A DNA stretch of 64,000 nt from Argyresthia goedartella (Eukaryota > Arthropoda > Insecta > Lepidoptera > Argyresthiidae), in the NCBI GenBank assembly GCA_949825045.1, contig OX463822.1, positions 31,622,703-31,686,702 on the forward strand. Direction: 5' to 3'. Position 1 is the stretch's first letter; every line of letters starts with the position of its first letter. The position numbers were made by a program, and so were the translations under genes. This document shows, one piece after another, positions 42,608-52,191 of the stretch. The notes under the pieces were generated by a model. It made no database searches. It saw only the letters and a program-made list of their open reading frames with translations, and was not told the DNA's origin.

Positions 42608-43687
42608 ATGGCTATTTTATGTAATGCTTGTAACCAGGACATAAATTTTGAGAATTACCTCGAGTGTAAGAAGTGTAAGCATCTATACTGCAATATATGT
42701 GTTAATGTAACGCCCAAAAAGTATAAAAAACTGTCTACAGACTACAAAGCTAAATGGCAATGCCCAAGCTGTCCCACCAAGGATCCCCGAGTGGATAACA
42801 GTAACACTCCGGTCAGAATCAATTCGCAGCTCCAGCCCAGTTCATCTGTTGCAAACGTTAGTTTGCGCGATAAAAGTAAGACTCAGAATTTAGGTGTAAG
42901 TTTAGAAGAATCAGCCAACGTCGAGGTCAGCCTGGCGTCAGAAATTTGCCTGCTAAGACAAGATATATGTAGTCTCAAGAATCATTTGGAGACGGTCTTC
43001 TCAACTCTTCAAGAATATAATGAGAGATTGCTGCAGTTCGAGAAAAAGCTGGAACTTCGTGACACTGAGATTCTGGAACTGCAGTCATCCGTGTTCCAAC
43101 TACAAGAAGATGCCTCATCTCAGTCAGAGGCAACGCTGAAGCAAGAGATAGAGGTCAAGGGTCTCAAGGAGGAAATCACAAGTATGCGTCAAAACAACAA
43201 CATCAGAGAGCAGCAAAACCGTTTGTCTAACCTGGAGATCACAGGGTTACCGGAAACAAAAAATGAAAACCTTATCTCGATACTTCAGCTAATGGGTGCA
43301 AAGATAGGAATTACCCTGAACAGAGAAGATATTGATTTTGCAACGCGAATACGTCTCCGAGAGAAACCCACAAAAGAAGATTTTACGACTCCGATAATTG
43401 TCAAGTTCAGCAAACGATTCATTCGTGATAGCTTCTTGGCTGAAATTAAAGTCCGCCGTGGCTTAACAACGAAAGACCTTGATTTACCTGGCCCTATCAA
43501 AGATATTTATTACAATGAACACCTCACGCCCATGAACAAGTCGCTTTATCTCAGTGCCCGTAAAATAGCTAAGGACTGTGGGTACATGTATCGATGGTCA
43601 AAAAACGGGAAGATTTTTGTGAGAAAAACAGGCACATCCCCTATTATTCAGATCGCCACCGAAACAGATCTCAAGAAGATCAACTAA
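42608..43687 (+). CDS. LINE-E ORF1: PHD-like zinc finger, coiled coil, FP25K-C-like domain
   Basis: An intact frame of 359 codons from the ATG at 42608. Residues 1-60: Cys/His-rich finger CNACNQDINFENYLECKKC..YCNICV..WQCPSC, a PHD-like zinc finger. Residues about 110-205: coiled coil with Leu heptads (LEKKLELRDTEILELQ region). Residues about 207-350: NRLSNLEITGLPETKNENLI, DIDFATRIR, IIVKFSKRFIRDSFLAEIK, YYNEHLTPMNKSLYLSARKI, matching the domain shared by retrotransposon ORF1 proteins and the baculovirus FP25K C-terminus. The likely role is binding element RNA. EN follows at about 43862. It is a retroelement gene, not a viral insertion. Confidence 0.8.
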   Translation: MAILCNACNQDINFENYLECKKCKHLYCNICVNVTPKKYKKLSTDYKAKWQCPSCPTKDPRVDNSNTPVRINSQLQPSSSVANVSLRDKSKTQNLGVSLEESANVEVSLASEICLLRQDICSLKNHLETVFSTLQEYNERLLQFEKKLELRDTEILELQSSVFQLQEDASSQSEATLKQEIEVKGLKEEITSMRQNNNIREQQNRLSNLEITGLPETKNENLISILQLMGAKIGITLNREDIDFATRIRLREKPTKEDFTTPIIVKFSKRFIRDSFLAEIKVRRGLTTKDLDLPGPIKDIYYNEHLTPMNKSLYLSARKIAKDCGYMYRWSKNGKIFVRKTGTSPIIQIATETDLKKIN

Positions 43688-43861
43688 TCAACTGTAATGT
43701 TATAAGTTATAAAAATAATACTTTGCTTGCTAGGTGTCTAATTAATTTACTTAACAAAAATTATTCTAATGTATCTTGATTCAATATTGAGTATCCAGTT
43801 GTCTGTCCATCGCATTATAAAATTAAACAAGTTATCAAATTAATATATATTCATAGAGTTA

Positions 43862-44171
43862 CTTAAGATTTACTACCATAATGTCACTGGTTTACGGTCT
43901 AAAACTCACACATTTCTTCACAACCTACTGTTGGAAGATTACGATATAGTAATTATTAAGAATCTTGGCTGTTATCTAGTATCAATGACTCAGAAATTGC
44001 AGACGATAGATATGATATTTTCAGAAGGGACCGTAATTATACTAAAACTGGACAACGTTTTGGTGGAGGCGTACTTATTTTGGTAAAACGAAGTTTTAAC
44101 GCGATGCGGAATATGAATTTTCATAGTTCCTTAGAAGATATATGGGTATCTTTTTTAATAAAAGATACAAC
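43862..44171 (+). pseudogene. LINE-E endonuclease, N-terminal piece
   Basis: Frames read IYYHNVTGLRSKTHTFLHNL, DYDIVII, then INDSEIADDRYDIFRRDRNY, GGGVLILVKRSFNAMRNMN and LEDIWVSFLIKDTT. This is the start of an EN domain up to the strand before the Y.P loop. It is followed at once by a second, unrelated EN start of LINE-C, proving an insertion at about 44172. Confidence 0.7.
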
Positions 44172-44239
44172 GCGTCATCGTAGAATGAATAGACCCGAGC
44201 ATGTGCGAGGGGGGAGGGGGGGGGGGGGGCGGAGTGGCG

Positions 44240-45634
44240 TTTTATATTAAGCAAGATGTGCGCGTTCGGTATGAAAAGTATCCTACTGCGGATATTGAAC
44301 AAATGTGGCTATCAACTAAAATTAATGGTCAACATGTTGTAATAGGAACTGCTTATAGACCTCAGTGGGTTGGTGTGGATGACTTTTTTGATGCACTAAC
44401 TGACTCAATCGAGTTTCGCTCGGTATGATCATGTAGTTTTGCTTGGAGATTTTAATATTAACTTCACTGATTCTCTTAACTGCCATACCAAAAAATTACA
44501 ACAATTCCTGACATATATGGATCTTAAACAAGTAGTTAATGAGCCAACGCATTTTACTTCTGAGTCTGCAACTTTAATAGACGTTGTTTGCACAAATGCT
44601 AAGGTGCGCGAAGTCACTGTCTCAAATATCACCGGTTCCTTTGGTCACGCTATGGTAAATGTAACATTGGCATTCAAGAAAGAAAAAATACCGCCCCGCT
44701 GTATAACTTATCGTCCCATTAAAGACATAGACTTTGATCGATTCAATCGCGAATTGGACTTGCTGGATTGGGAATCTATTATTGACTTGCCTACTGTTGA
44801 TGATATGGTCGATAGATTTAACTGCTTCCTCTTGACTCATTATAATATTTTTGCACCAGTCAAAGTGGTAAAAATTAAATATCATCACACTCTCTACCTT
44901 GGATCACTGATAACATCAGACTTATGACCGATTTACGTAATGAAGCTCACGTTAGGTATCGCGAAACTAAGTCTGACGTTGACAAGGAGAGCTGGAAAGA
45001 TCTAAGAAAGTTAGTGGAATCTAGTATATACAATGAAAAACGTGCTTACTTTAATATTGCTTCAGTGACCCAAATCAAATAAATGATAATTTTTTATCTC
45101 TCCCTTCTGCTAGTGAAGACCCTAAACCTCTGTTATCGTACTTTAATTCCAATCGGTTTAGTGATTCCAGATTTAATCTCGTGCCAGTTTCTGAACAAAA
45201 AGTATACAATTACATAATCTCTATCAAATCCAATGCAATTGGAGATGATGGGATAAGTAGAGACATGATAATACTGACTCTCCCCAGAACCCTGCGCGTT
45301 ATAACCTCAATGATAAATAGGTCAATTACTAGCGGCATAGTTCCCAAGCAATGGAAAAAAGCAATAGTAATGCCTTTTCCTAAAGTCGATAACCCGTCCA
45401 ATCTCAAGGAACTCAGACCTATTAGTTGGCTTCCCTTCCTTTCAAAAGTTCTGGAAAAACTGGTGCATGTCCTATTTTACAAATATATAGAAGACTCTAA
45501 TATTTTGCCTGACCTCCAGTCGGTTTTCCGAAGGGGACGGGGCACAACTACTGCGTTGGTTGATGTTGTGGATAACATTTTGAGCAATATCGATGTAGGT
45601 AAGGCTACTATTTTTACACTGCTAGATTATAGCC
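44240..45634 (+). pseudogene. LINE-C endonuclease and RT fingers
   Basis: MWLSTKINGQHVVIGTAYRP, a frameshift at 44425, VLLGDFNINFTDSLNCHTKK, ATLIDVVCTNA, FGHAMVNV, DFDRFNRELDLLDWESIID; then from 45181 VPVSEQKVYNYIISIKSNAI, GDDGISRDMI, LRPISWLPFLSKVLEKLVHV, QSVFRRGRGTTTALVDVVDN. A 20-base G-rich run (44209-44230) lies at the damaged EN start. The frame is cut at 45634 after LLDY. Confidence 0.8.
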
Positions 45635-46005
45635 TGTAGTGTTATGCTACTTACGTGCTATTTTCCGGTCTGTTTAGCTGGATACTTGCTGAGCTGTACA
45701 GCTTGATATTTGGTTTCACCTTTATTTTCATAGGACCCTGTAACGTTTTAAACCATAAGAACACATTAACAAATCATTTTCGCTTCGTATTTGCACACTA
45801 TCAGCACTTCTAAATCGATAGCGAAGGGGTTTTTTTTTTTTTTTTTAGGTTTTAGAATTTTATTTCTCAAAAGAACAATAATGTAGTTCACTTATAGAGA
45901 AACATTAATCTATACATTAAAATAATGTTTGTAAATATATATAACACACTTATGCGAGCTATTATTATATTATAATTTCTTTCTTTTTTTACGTGACTAT
46001 GACTT

Positions 46006-47553
46006 TTAAACAAAATCGACTATACTAGACAAAATATGCTTTTTTAAAAGTGATTTAAATCCAGGAAGTGATTCTGCATTTGTGATGTTTTGCGGTAGTT
46101 TGTTAAACATATGCGCTCCCTCAAACAATATACTAGTTTTGCCGTAGTTTGTTCTCGGTGCTATTAATTGTATCTTATTGCCACCTCTAAGGTTGTGCGT
46201 GATATTTTTCTTTGTGAAGATTACTTCAGAGTGAGTTAAGTTATTTAAAATTTTATAAACCAGGATACATGTTTTGTATGTATAGAGTTGTTTTATATGC
46301 ATTAATTTAGTTTCTTTATACACTTTCACTGTTGAGGTTAAAAAATCCATTCCAAATAGTACTTTTATCGATTTATTTTGTGCTATTTGTAATTGCTTTA
46401 AATGTGTACTGGCTGCACTTCCCCAGACTTCTATAAGATATTCAAGCTGCGGTTGGATTAATGAGTTGTAGATATTGTACTTAACTTTTTTATGTAGACA
46501 TCCAGTAATTCGTCGTAACATACCAGTGAGCGATGATATTTTGGAAATCATACGTTCAATTTGTAACTGCCAAGTCAACAGTGGATCCAGGGTAAGACCC
46601 AGATATTTTTCGTGGCTGGATATACATATAGACTCCCCGTTAAGGAGAAGTGGATCGTGGTTCGGAATTGGTTTATTCTTTGCTGCAAATATCATGTAGC
46701 TTGTTTTGTTAGCATTTATTGTTAGTAAATTATATTGAAACCAATCGAAAAGCTTATCAAGATCCTGCTGTGCTTGTTGTATTAAGTCGTGAATAGATGA
46801 TCCAAAGTAAAATAGACAGGTATCGTCTGCATATAGGGAAATATGATCGTGTAGATTAATTTTGCAGATATTGTTAACATAAACGGAGAATAAGAGTGGA
46901 CCGAGTATAGAACCTTGAGGAACGCCGCATTCAATATGCTGTGAAAGACTTTCAAAATCACCAATCTTGACCCTTTGAAAACGATTTTCTAGATATGACT
47001 TAAAAATATGCAGTGCCGATTGTTTTAATCCTGTATTTTTGAGTTTATCCAAAAGTATATTGTGACTAATTGTATCAAATGCTTTCTTTAAATCGATGAA
47101 TACTCCTAGAGCTATGTTTTTCTTATCAATATTAATTTTTATGTGTGTGATTAAATCTACGGTCGCTGAAACAGTGTTGGATTTTGGTCTGAAGCCATAT
47201 TGTCGTTCAAAAAGAAAGTTGATCGATGTTAAGTAGGAAAATAGTCTGCTATGGAGTAACTTTTCTAAAATTTTAGACAAGCACGGCAAAACCGAAACTG
47301 GTCGATAATTACTTGGCTCGGTTCTGTTTCCAGATTTAAATAAAGGTGATACCTTTGCAATTTTCAGACTGTCAGGAAACGTTCCGGACTTCAGACATTC
47401 ATTAAAACAGTTTGCAAGACTGGTAACTATATGATCCCTAATGCATTTCAAGCCTTTAGCACCTACGCCATCTACACCTTTACTAGTATTTGAGTCCAAA
47501 TTGTCTATGATATCTTTGATTTCATCTGCAGTGCATACCTCAAATTCTTTCAT
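46006..47553 (-). CDS. LINE-F reverse transcriptase, open frame
   Basis: 515 codons (the frame is open further, to about 47710): DSNTSKGVDGVGAKGLKCIR, TEPSNYRPVSVLPCLSKILE, ERQYGFRPKSNTVSATVDLI, GVFIDLKKAFDTISHNILLD, CGVPQGSILGPLLFSVYVNN, ISLYADDTCLFYFG, EKYLGLTLDPLLTWQ, LEYLIEVWGSAAS, and a full C-terminal domain to SSIVDFV. All RT blocks and YADD are intact. The listed start is the first Met in the open frame; the real ORF2 begins in EN upstream. Function is target-primed reverse transcription of the element. Confidence 0.88.
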   Translation of the reverse strand: MKEFEVCTADEIKDIIDNLDSNTSKGVDGVGAKGLKCIRDHIVTSLANCFNECLKSGTFPDSLKIAKVSPLFKSGNRTEPSNYRPVSVLPCLSKILEKLLHSRLFSYLTSINFLFERQYGFRPKSNTVSATVDLITHIKINIDKKNIALGVFIDLKKAFDTISHNILLDKLKNTGLKQSALHIFKSYLENRFQRVKIGDFESLSQHIECGVPQGSILGPLLFSVYVNNICKINLHDHISLYADDTCLFYFGSSIHDLIQQAQQDLDKLFDWFQYNLLTINANKTSYMIFAAKNKPIPNHDPLLLNGESICISSHEKYLGLTLDPLLTWQLQIERMISKISSLTGMLRRITGCLHKKVKYNIYNSLIQPQLEYLIEVWGSAASTHLKQLQIAQNKSIKVLFGMDFLTSTVKVYKETKLMHIKQLYTYKTCILVYKILNNLTHSEVIFTKKNITHNLRGGNKIQLIAPRTNYGKTSILFEGAHMFNKLPQNITNAESLPGFKSLLKKHILSSIVDFV

Positions 47554-47702
47554 CTCTGACCCACCTGAACTGTTGAGGGTGTCAGTATACTTGTGGTATT
47601 TTGTGGGTATTCTGTTAGCTAAAACAGTACCAATGGTTGCAAAGAAACTATTGAAGAAATTGCAAATCTCGAAACCATCCGTGATTTGTTTATTGTCGAT
47701 TT

Positions 47703-48590
47703 TTAATTTTGGGGTACACTAATATATTTTAATTCGTTGTTACATAAGTTATTTATTAAATTCCACATTTTCCTAGGATTTTGTAAGCATTTTTCAAATT
47801 CATTCTGATAGTAATTATTTTTAGTCTTCCTTATATTAGATTTCAAGGTATTTCTGTATTTGTTAAACTCAGCCATTAATTTTTCATTTTCTGGATCGTT
47901 TCTTGTTTTTATCCACATTTCGTTTCTTTCGCTTATACTTTTTATTATTTCTTGGTTTATCCACTCGTCTTTAGGCTGATTAAGTATTTTTGTTTTAATT
48001 TTAGTTGCATCTCTAATGTTTTTCTTTATATGTTTTTCTAAATCGTCATAACTTTGTTTTTGTTGCAAGTCTTGGTTTCCGTAATTACTATAGAGAGTCT
48101 TGTAATCTACCGCTTCATATTGTTGTTTTTGTTTAATTTTGTGTTCGTATTTCTTCACTTCAAGGATGAGTTGCTTATGGTCAGACATCGCTGAGTCAAC
48201 TACATAAAACTCGAAAGTATTTCCTTTTATATTAGTACATATATGGTCTAGTATAGTTTTTGTATTTTTTGTTTCTCTAGTGCAGTATTTTTTCTTAATT
48301 TTATTTAGTATTTGGTAACTACTTTCTTTTAACATGTTAGTATAGAGTTTTTCATCTCTGCATGATTCTAAAAGATCAATATTGATGTCTCCAAAAACAA
48401 TGGCCCGCTTCTTTTTTAATATTTGTAGCTCATATGCGTCTAAAAAATCTGTCACATTAGTTTCACCTGGTTTATAAACAGCACAGACGTCTAATGAAAA
48501 TTTTTCTATATGTACCCAGACGTAGTTATTTAATTTACCTTTGGTGACCTTGTATTTGGCTTTCTCTGAAACTCTGCAATCTCGGGCTTC
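47703..48590 (-). pseudogene. LINE-F endonuclease C-terminal part
   Basis: KGKLNNYVWVHIEKFSLDVC, AVYKPGETNVTDFLDAYELQ, AIVFGDINIDLLESCRD, TKTILDHICTN, SAMSDHKQLILEVKKY, and the linker to NNLCNNELKYISVPQN stop. A single indel at a CCCCAAAATT tract (about 47710) breaks the frame; the next frame continues LKIDNKQITDGFEICNFFNS. The first strands of EN are missing. Confidence 0.8.
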
Positions 48591-49678
48591 GTGCGCGCTG
48601 GTGCGCTACCCTTTTATCTTTTGCTATTATGTAATTTTGGCTATGTGAACTTGTCGATTTTTCTATTACGAGCCTGAAACCAAAATCTTTATTATGTTGT
48701 TGTTTATCTGGTTGTCATGGCAATGTCCATTCAAACTCGTTAGCGGTCTGATATGTTTGCTTCAATACTTTTACAAAAATACTTTTTCTCTCTTGGCCAC
48801 TCACAAAAATTGCTTTTAATTTAAATAATTTTTAGAACTCTCCAAAAAGGGTATAAGAGCGGAACATTTCTGAAATTCTGGAGTCTCACTTCAGCTCTCA
48901 AGCAAGAAGCATCACCTAAAGGCCTTATCCCGGGGTCGCACTACCCCGGGATCCTGCGAGCCTCTACTACTACGCCTCCTGACTTGGCGAGCCTCTACCC
49001 TGGCCAGCGCTTCGTTGGGTCTCCACTTCACCTGCCCGTTCTCTGCTACACCTGCCCGTCGGTGACTTCAGGCCGACACGTTGCGGGCATCTACCCTGGC
49101 CGGCGCTTCACTACCAGGGCCCCTACTCCTGCTGCCCGTCGGGGTCTGATGACTGATTGGCCGCCGGCCACGCTCTTCATCCGCAAGTGCTACGTCGCCC
49201 ACCAGTGCTTCCACTGACCGGTTCGCCAGACCGTGTCTACTGCTCCTTCTGCTCCTACTCTCCGTGTCCTCCGCTTCCTTTTTTTTTTTAAATCTGATAC
49301 CTGTATTTTTTATAAAACCTGTCTCATTTCATCCACCCTCATCTTCCTATCATTTTTCTAAAGTCATTGTATATACCCCTAATAAACTGTCATTTCAAAA
49401 TTTTATCCTGGTTGTTTTCTGTTAGGTTCTGTTTAGGTTCATATCGCTACACGACAAGCCGTGCATTTGACAGCATAAGCCCGACCTTGTTGCTGTCGAA
49501 ATTGCGTTACTATGGGCTGGATGCATTATCTGTGGGATGGTTTGAAAGTTATCTCGACCAACGCTTCCAATATGTTAAGCTGACCAATGACAGTGGTGGT
49601 GCCTTGTACTCGGATCGAAAGCCAGTTTTGCGGGGTGTTCCACAGGGTTCCATCTTAGGGCCTCTATTATTTATTATA

Positions 49679-50977
49679 CACAGTCAGGTCATAAGTTCTG
49701 TCATACAATAAAAACTTTTGAATTTAGAATGCTGGCCACAAAAAAGTTTATTGAATTCGAATTTCGAATTTTTCATGAAAATAAAAAAGTGTACTATTTA
49801 GAATTTTCCTCATTTTTAAATATGGAGTGGACACTTAAAGAAGACCGTGTCGCAGTTATTGCGTTGCATCGTTGCGGTTACGCGCCAATTCAGATTTTCG
49901 ACTTACTGAAAATTTTTAATATAACCAAAAGATTCGTTTATCGTACCATAAAACGATACAATGAATATTCTAGAGTAGATGACAGGTCAAGAAGTGGTCG
50001 CTCTCGCTCTGTTAGGACTCCAGCAGTGATAAAAGCTGTGAAGGCGTGAATTCAAAGAAATCCCATACGTAAGCAGAAACTGTTGGCCCTTCAGATGGGG
50101 TTAAGCAGGACCACGGTGAAAAGGGTGTTAAATGAAGACTTAGGGCTTAGGGCATATCGAAAAAAAACAGGACATCGTTTGGACGCTCGTTTAATGGACC
50201 TGAGACTGAAGAGATGCCGCGCTTTGTTGAAGCGGTACGCGGGAAAAAAGCATCGGGAAATTCTTTTTTCGGATGAAAAAATTTTCACCGTGGAAGAGAG
50301 CTACAACAAACAAAATGATAAGGTGTACGCACACAGCAGTAAAGAAGCGAGCAACCGTATTCCGCGTGTCCAACGAGGTCATTTTCCATCCTCGCTCATG
50401 GTTTGGTTGGGAGTCTCTTATTGGGGCTTAACTGATGTACATTTTTGTGAGAAAGGCGTAAAAACGAATGCAGTTGTGTATCAAAATACAGTCCTCAAGA
50501 TACTTGTGGAACCTGTTTCTCATAGCATGTTTAATTACAGGCACTGGGTATTCCAACAAGATTCTGCGCCAGCTCATAGAGCGAAAAGCACACAAGACTG
50601 GCTGGCGGCGCGTGAAATCGACTTCATCCGGCACGATCCTCCAGTCCAGATTTGAGTCCGTTAGATTACAAGATATGGCAACACTTGGAGGAAAAGGCCT
50701 GCTCAAAGCCTCATCCTGATTTGGAGTCACTCAAGGCATCCTTGATTAAGGCAGCCGCCGATATTGACATGGACCTCGTTCGTGCTGCGATAGACGACTG
50801 GCCGCGCAGAATAAAGGCCTGTATTCAAAATCGCGGGGGTCATTTTGAATAAACTTTATTACCATAAGAATCTATGTTTTATTAAGTTCATTTTGCTATA
50901 TAAATGTTTACATAAATAATAAACATGTCTAAATTATTTCATATTGCACATGTGACAGAACTTATGACCTGACTATG
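49679..50977 (+). mobile_element. mariner (DD37D, maT-like) copy 2, inserted in LINE-C
   Basis: The left end is CACAGTCAGGTCATAAGTTC (49679) and the right end, read inward from 50977, CATAGTCAGGTCATAAGTTC. TA is duplicated at 49677-49678 and 50978-50979. It is 1,299 bp. Removing it restores the LINE-C RT frame (LLFII|YADMV). Confidence 0.93.
49822..50852 (+). pseudogene. mariner transposase, inactivated, copy 2
   Basis: MEWTLKEDRVAVIALHRCGY, IFDLLKIFNITKRFVYRTIK, then an in-frame TGA after KAVKA (50047-50049), LLALQMGLSRTTVKRVLNED, ILFSDEKIFTVEE, VFQQDSAPAHRAKS. A 10-base deletion near 50635 (copy 1 has EDWPSSSPD) causes a frameshift to VQI stop; the last part SPLDYKIWQHLEEKACSKPH runs to GGHFE stop at 50852. 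The same TGA is present in copy 1. Confidence 0.9.
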
Positions 50978-50983
50978 TATATG

Positions 50984-51891
50984 CAGCAGATATGGTGAAT
51001 GAAATCAAGCACTGCAAATTCCATTGTTACGCTGATGATCTTCAACTTTACATTTCTGATGTGCCTTCTAATATTGACTGCATGACAAACTTCATCAATG
51101 AAGACCTAAGCAGGTTAGATGCCTGGTCAAATGAAAATTCCTTGATTCTCAATCCCTTGAAATCAAAGTTTATGGTGCTTGGGAGTAAAGTTCAAGTTAA
51201 AAAAATTCTCATTTCTAATCCTCAGCTAATCCTTGAAGGCCAAACTCTAGAGCGTGTTGACGAGGCCAGGAATCTGGGAATCATATGTCACACTTACCTA
51301 CGATTTGAAACTCATGTCCTGAATTTAGTGAAGAGTTTTATGTATCGTTTAAGGGTTTTGTACAAAATCCGTAACCTTATCTGCGAAAGGGCACGTATTA
51401 TTCTGTGCGAGTCACTGATTTTATTTCGACTCAACTACGGAGATATAGTTTATGGTCCGCGTCTTCTATTGAAGACTCAGCGTTTAGTGCAGCGCATACA
51501 AAATGCCTGTTGTAGGTTTTGCTTTGATGTACCACCTCGTAGTCATATCACCCCATACTTAAACTCTGCTGGAATGCTCAAAATGGAACTGCGTAGGCAC
51601 TTACACCTTTCAAGTGTAGTGTTTGATGTCATCAAGTTTAAAAAACCTGAGTACCTGTACCTAAAATTAAAGGTGGCAACATCTCACCCCAGATATGGCA
51701 TGAGGGATATTCGAGCACCTCTTGAAGGTCATATTCACCGCACGGTGGCATTTAGAGGTAGCTTCCGCTTCCAAGCTACCATGTATTTATTTATTTCCAC
51801 ATCTTTAAACACTTGTAAGGATATATCTATTTCTGACACTTTTTTATTATTATTCTTTTCATTCACATTCACATTCGGATGTAACTGCTGA
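50984..51891 (+). pseudogene. LINE-C reverse transcriptase palm and C-terminus
   Basis: An open frame of about 299 codons: DMVNEIKHCKFHCYADDLQL (YADD), LSRLDAWSNENSLILNPLKS, EARNLGIICHTYLRFETHVL, LRVLYKIRNLICERARIILC, FRLNYGDIVYGPRLL, and the C-terminal RFCFDVPPRSHITPYLNSAG. The RT part is uninterrupted here. The left piece of the palm, with AFDSISP and GVPQGSILGP, lies at 49457-49678 beyond the mariner. Confidence 0.8.
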
Positions 51892-52191
51892 GTCTCCGCG
51901 TCTCCTAGGTGAGGGCTGAAACCAGTGCTGCTCTTAACGAGCAATAAACACTGAGCTTTGACCTTTTCGCGTCAATGCAGCGCGCCTACATACCGACCTA
52001 TATTCTTCTTTTTGTTTTATTGTTTTAGTAATAATCTTATGAGTTTTTTTTTATTATTATTATTACTTTGCTTTCATTTAAGTTATTTTATAGTTGCACC
52101 TCCGTATCACTTTTTATTTGTATGTGTGCTGCTTTGATGCAATAAACGTTAATCTAATCTAATCTAATCTAATAGGATAAATATATGTAGT

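Larger units (their letters stand above)
45830..48600 (-). mobile_element. LINE-F, poly(A)-tailed Jockey-like retrotransposon, 5'-truncated
   Basis: On the minus strand the element ends gaaataaaattctaaaacct followed by a 17-base A tract (T run 45830-45846 on the + strand). It carries the end of EN and a complete RT with only one frameshift. The 5' border is not certain. It lies inside the solo LTR. Confidence 0.75.
45635..49456. mobile_element. solo LTR (about 1.1 kb) split by LINE-F, TSD agcc
   Basis: Starts TGTAGTGTTATG (45635) and ends GCTACACGACA (49456), i.e. TG...CA. It is flanked by agcc at 45631-45634 and 49457-49460, which is a 4-bp target duplication in the LINE-C codons Tyr-Ser-Arg. 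The right part carries ggtataagagcgg (TATA-like, about 48850), cttcagctct, a CT-rich region and aataaac (49381). No gag or pol is present, so it is a solo LTR. LINE-F occupies about 45830-48600. Confidence 0.7.
44172..52174 (+). mobile_element. LINE-C, 5'-truncated, split by a solo LTR and a mariner
   Basis: Pieces 44172-45634, 49457-49678 and 50978-52174 form one reading order. EN: GVAFYIKQDVRVRYEKYPTA, VLLGDFNINFTDS. RT: NLKELRPISWLPFLSKVLEK, FTLLDY|SRAFDSISPTLLLSKLR, GVPQGSILGPLLFII|YADMVNEIK, CYADDLQLYISD. The 3' end has caataaacg and a TAATC run (52150-52174). Both internal cuts restore exactly when the insertions are removed. Confidence 0.8.

Noticed and set aside
42608..43687. Endogenous baculovirus FP25K gene
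   Set aside because: It sits between a LINE 5' UTR and a LINE endonuclease, has a PHD-like finger absent from FP25K, and no other viral gene is near.
44209..44230. G run as a regulatory quadruplex
   Set aside because: It lies in a decayed LINE and its length may be a sequencing or slippage artefact; no other support.
47441..47722. Plus-strand frames opposite LINE-F (also 46475-46699)
   Set aside because: They are antisense shadows of the LINE-F reverse transcriptase.
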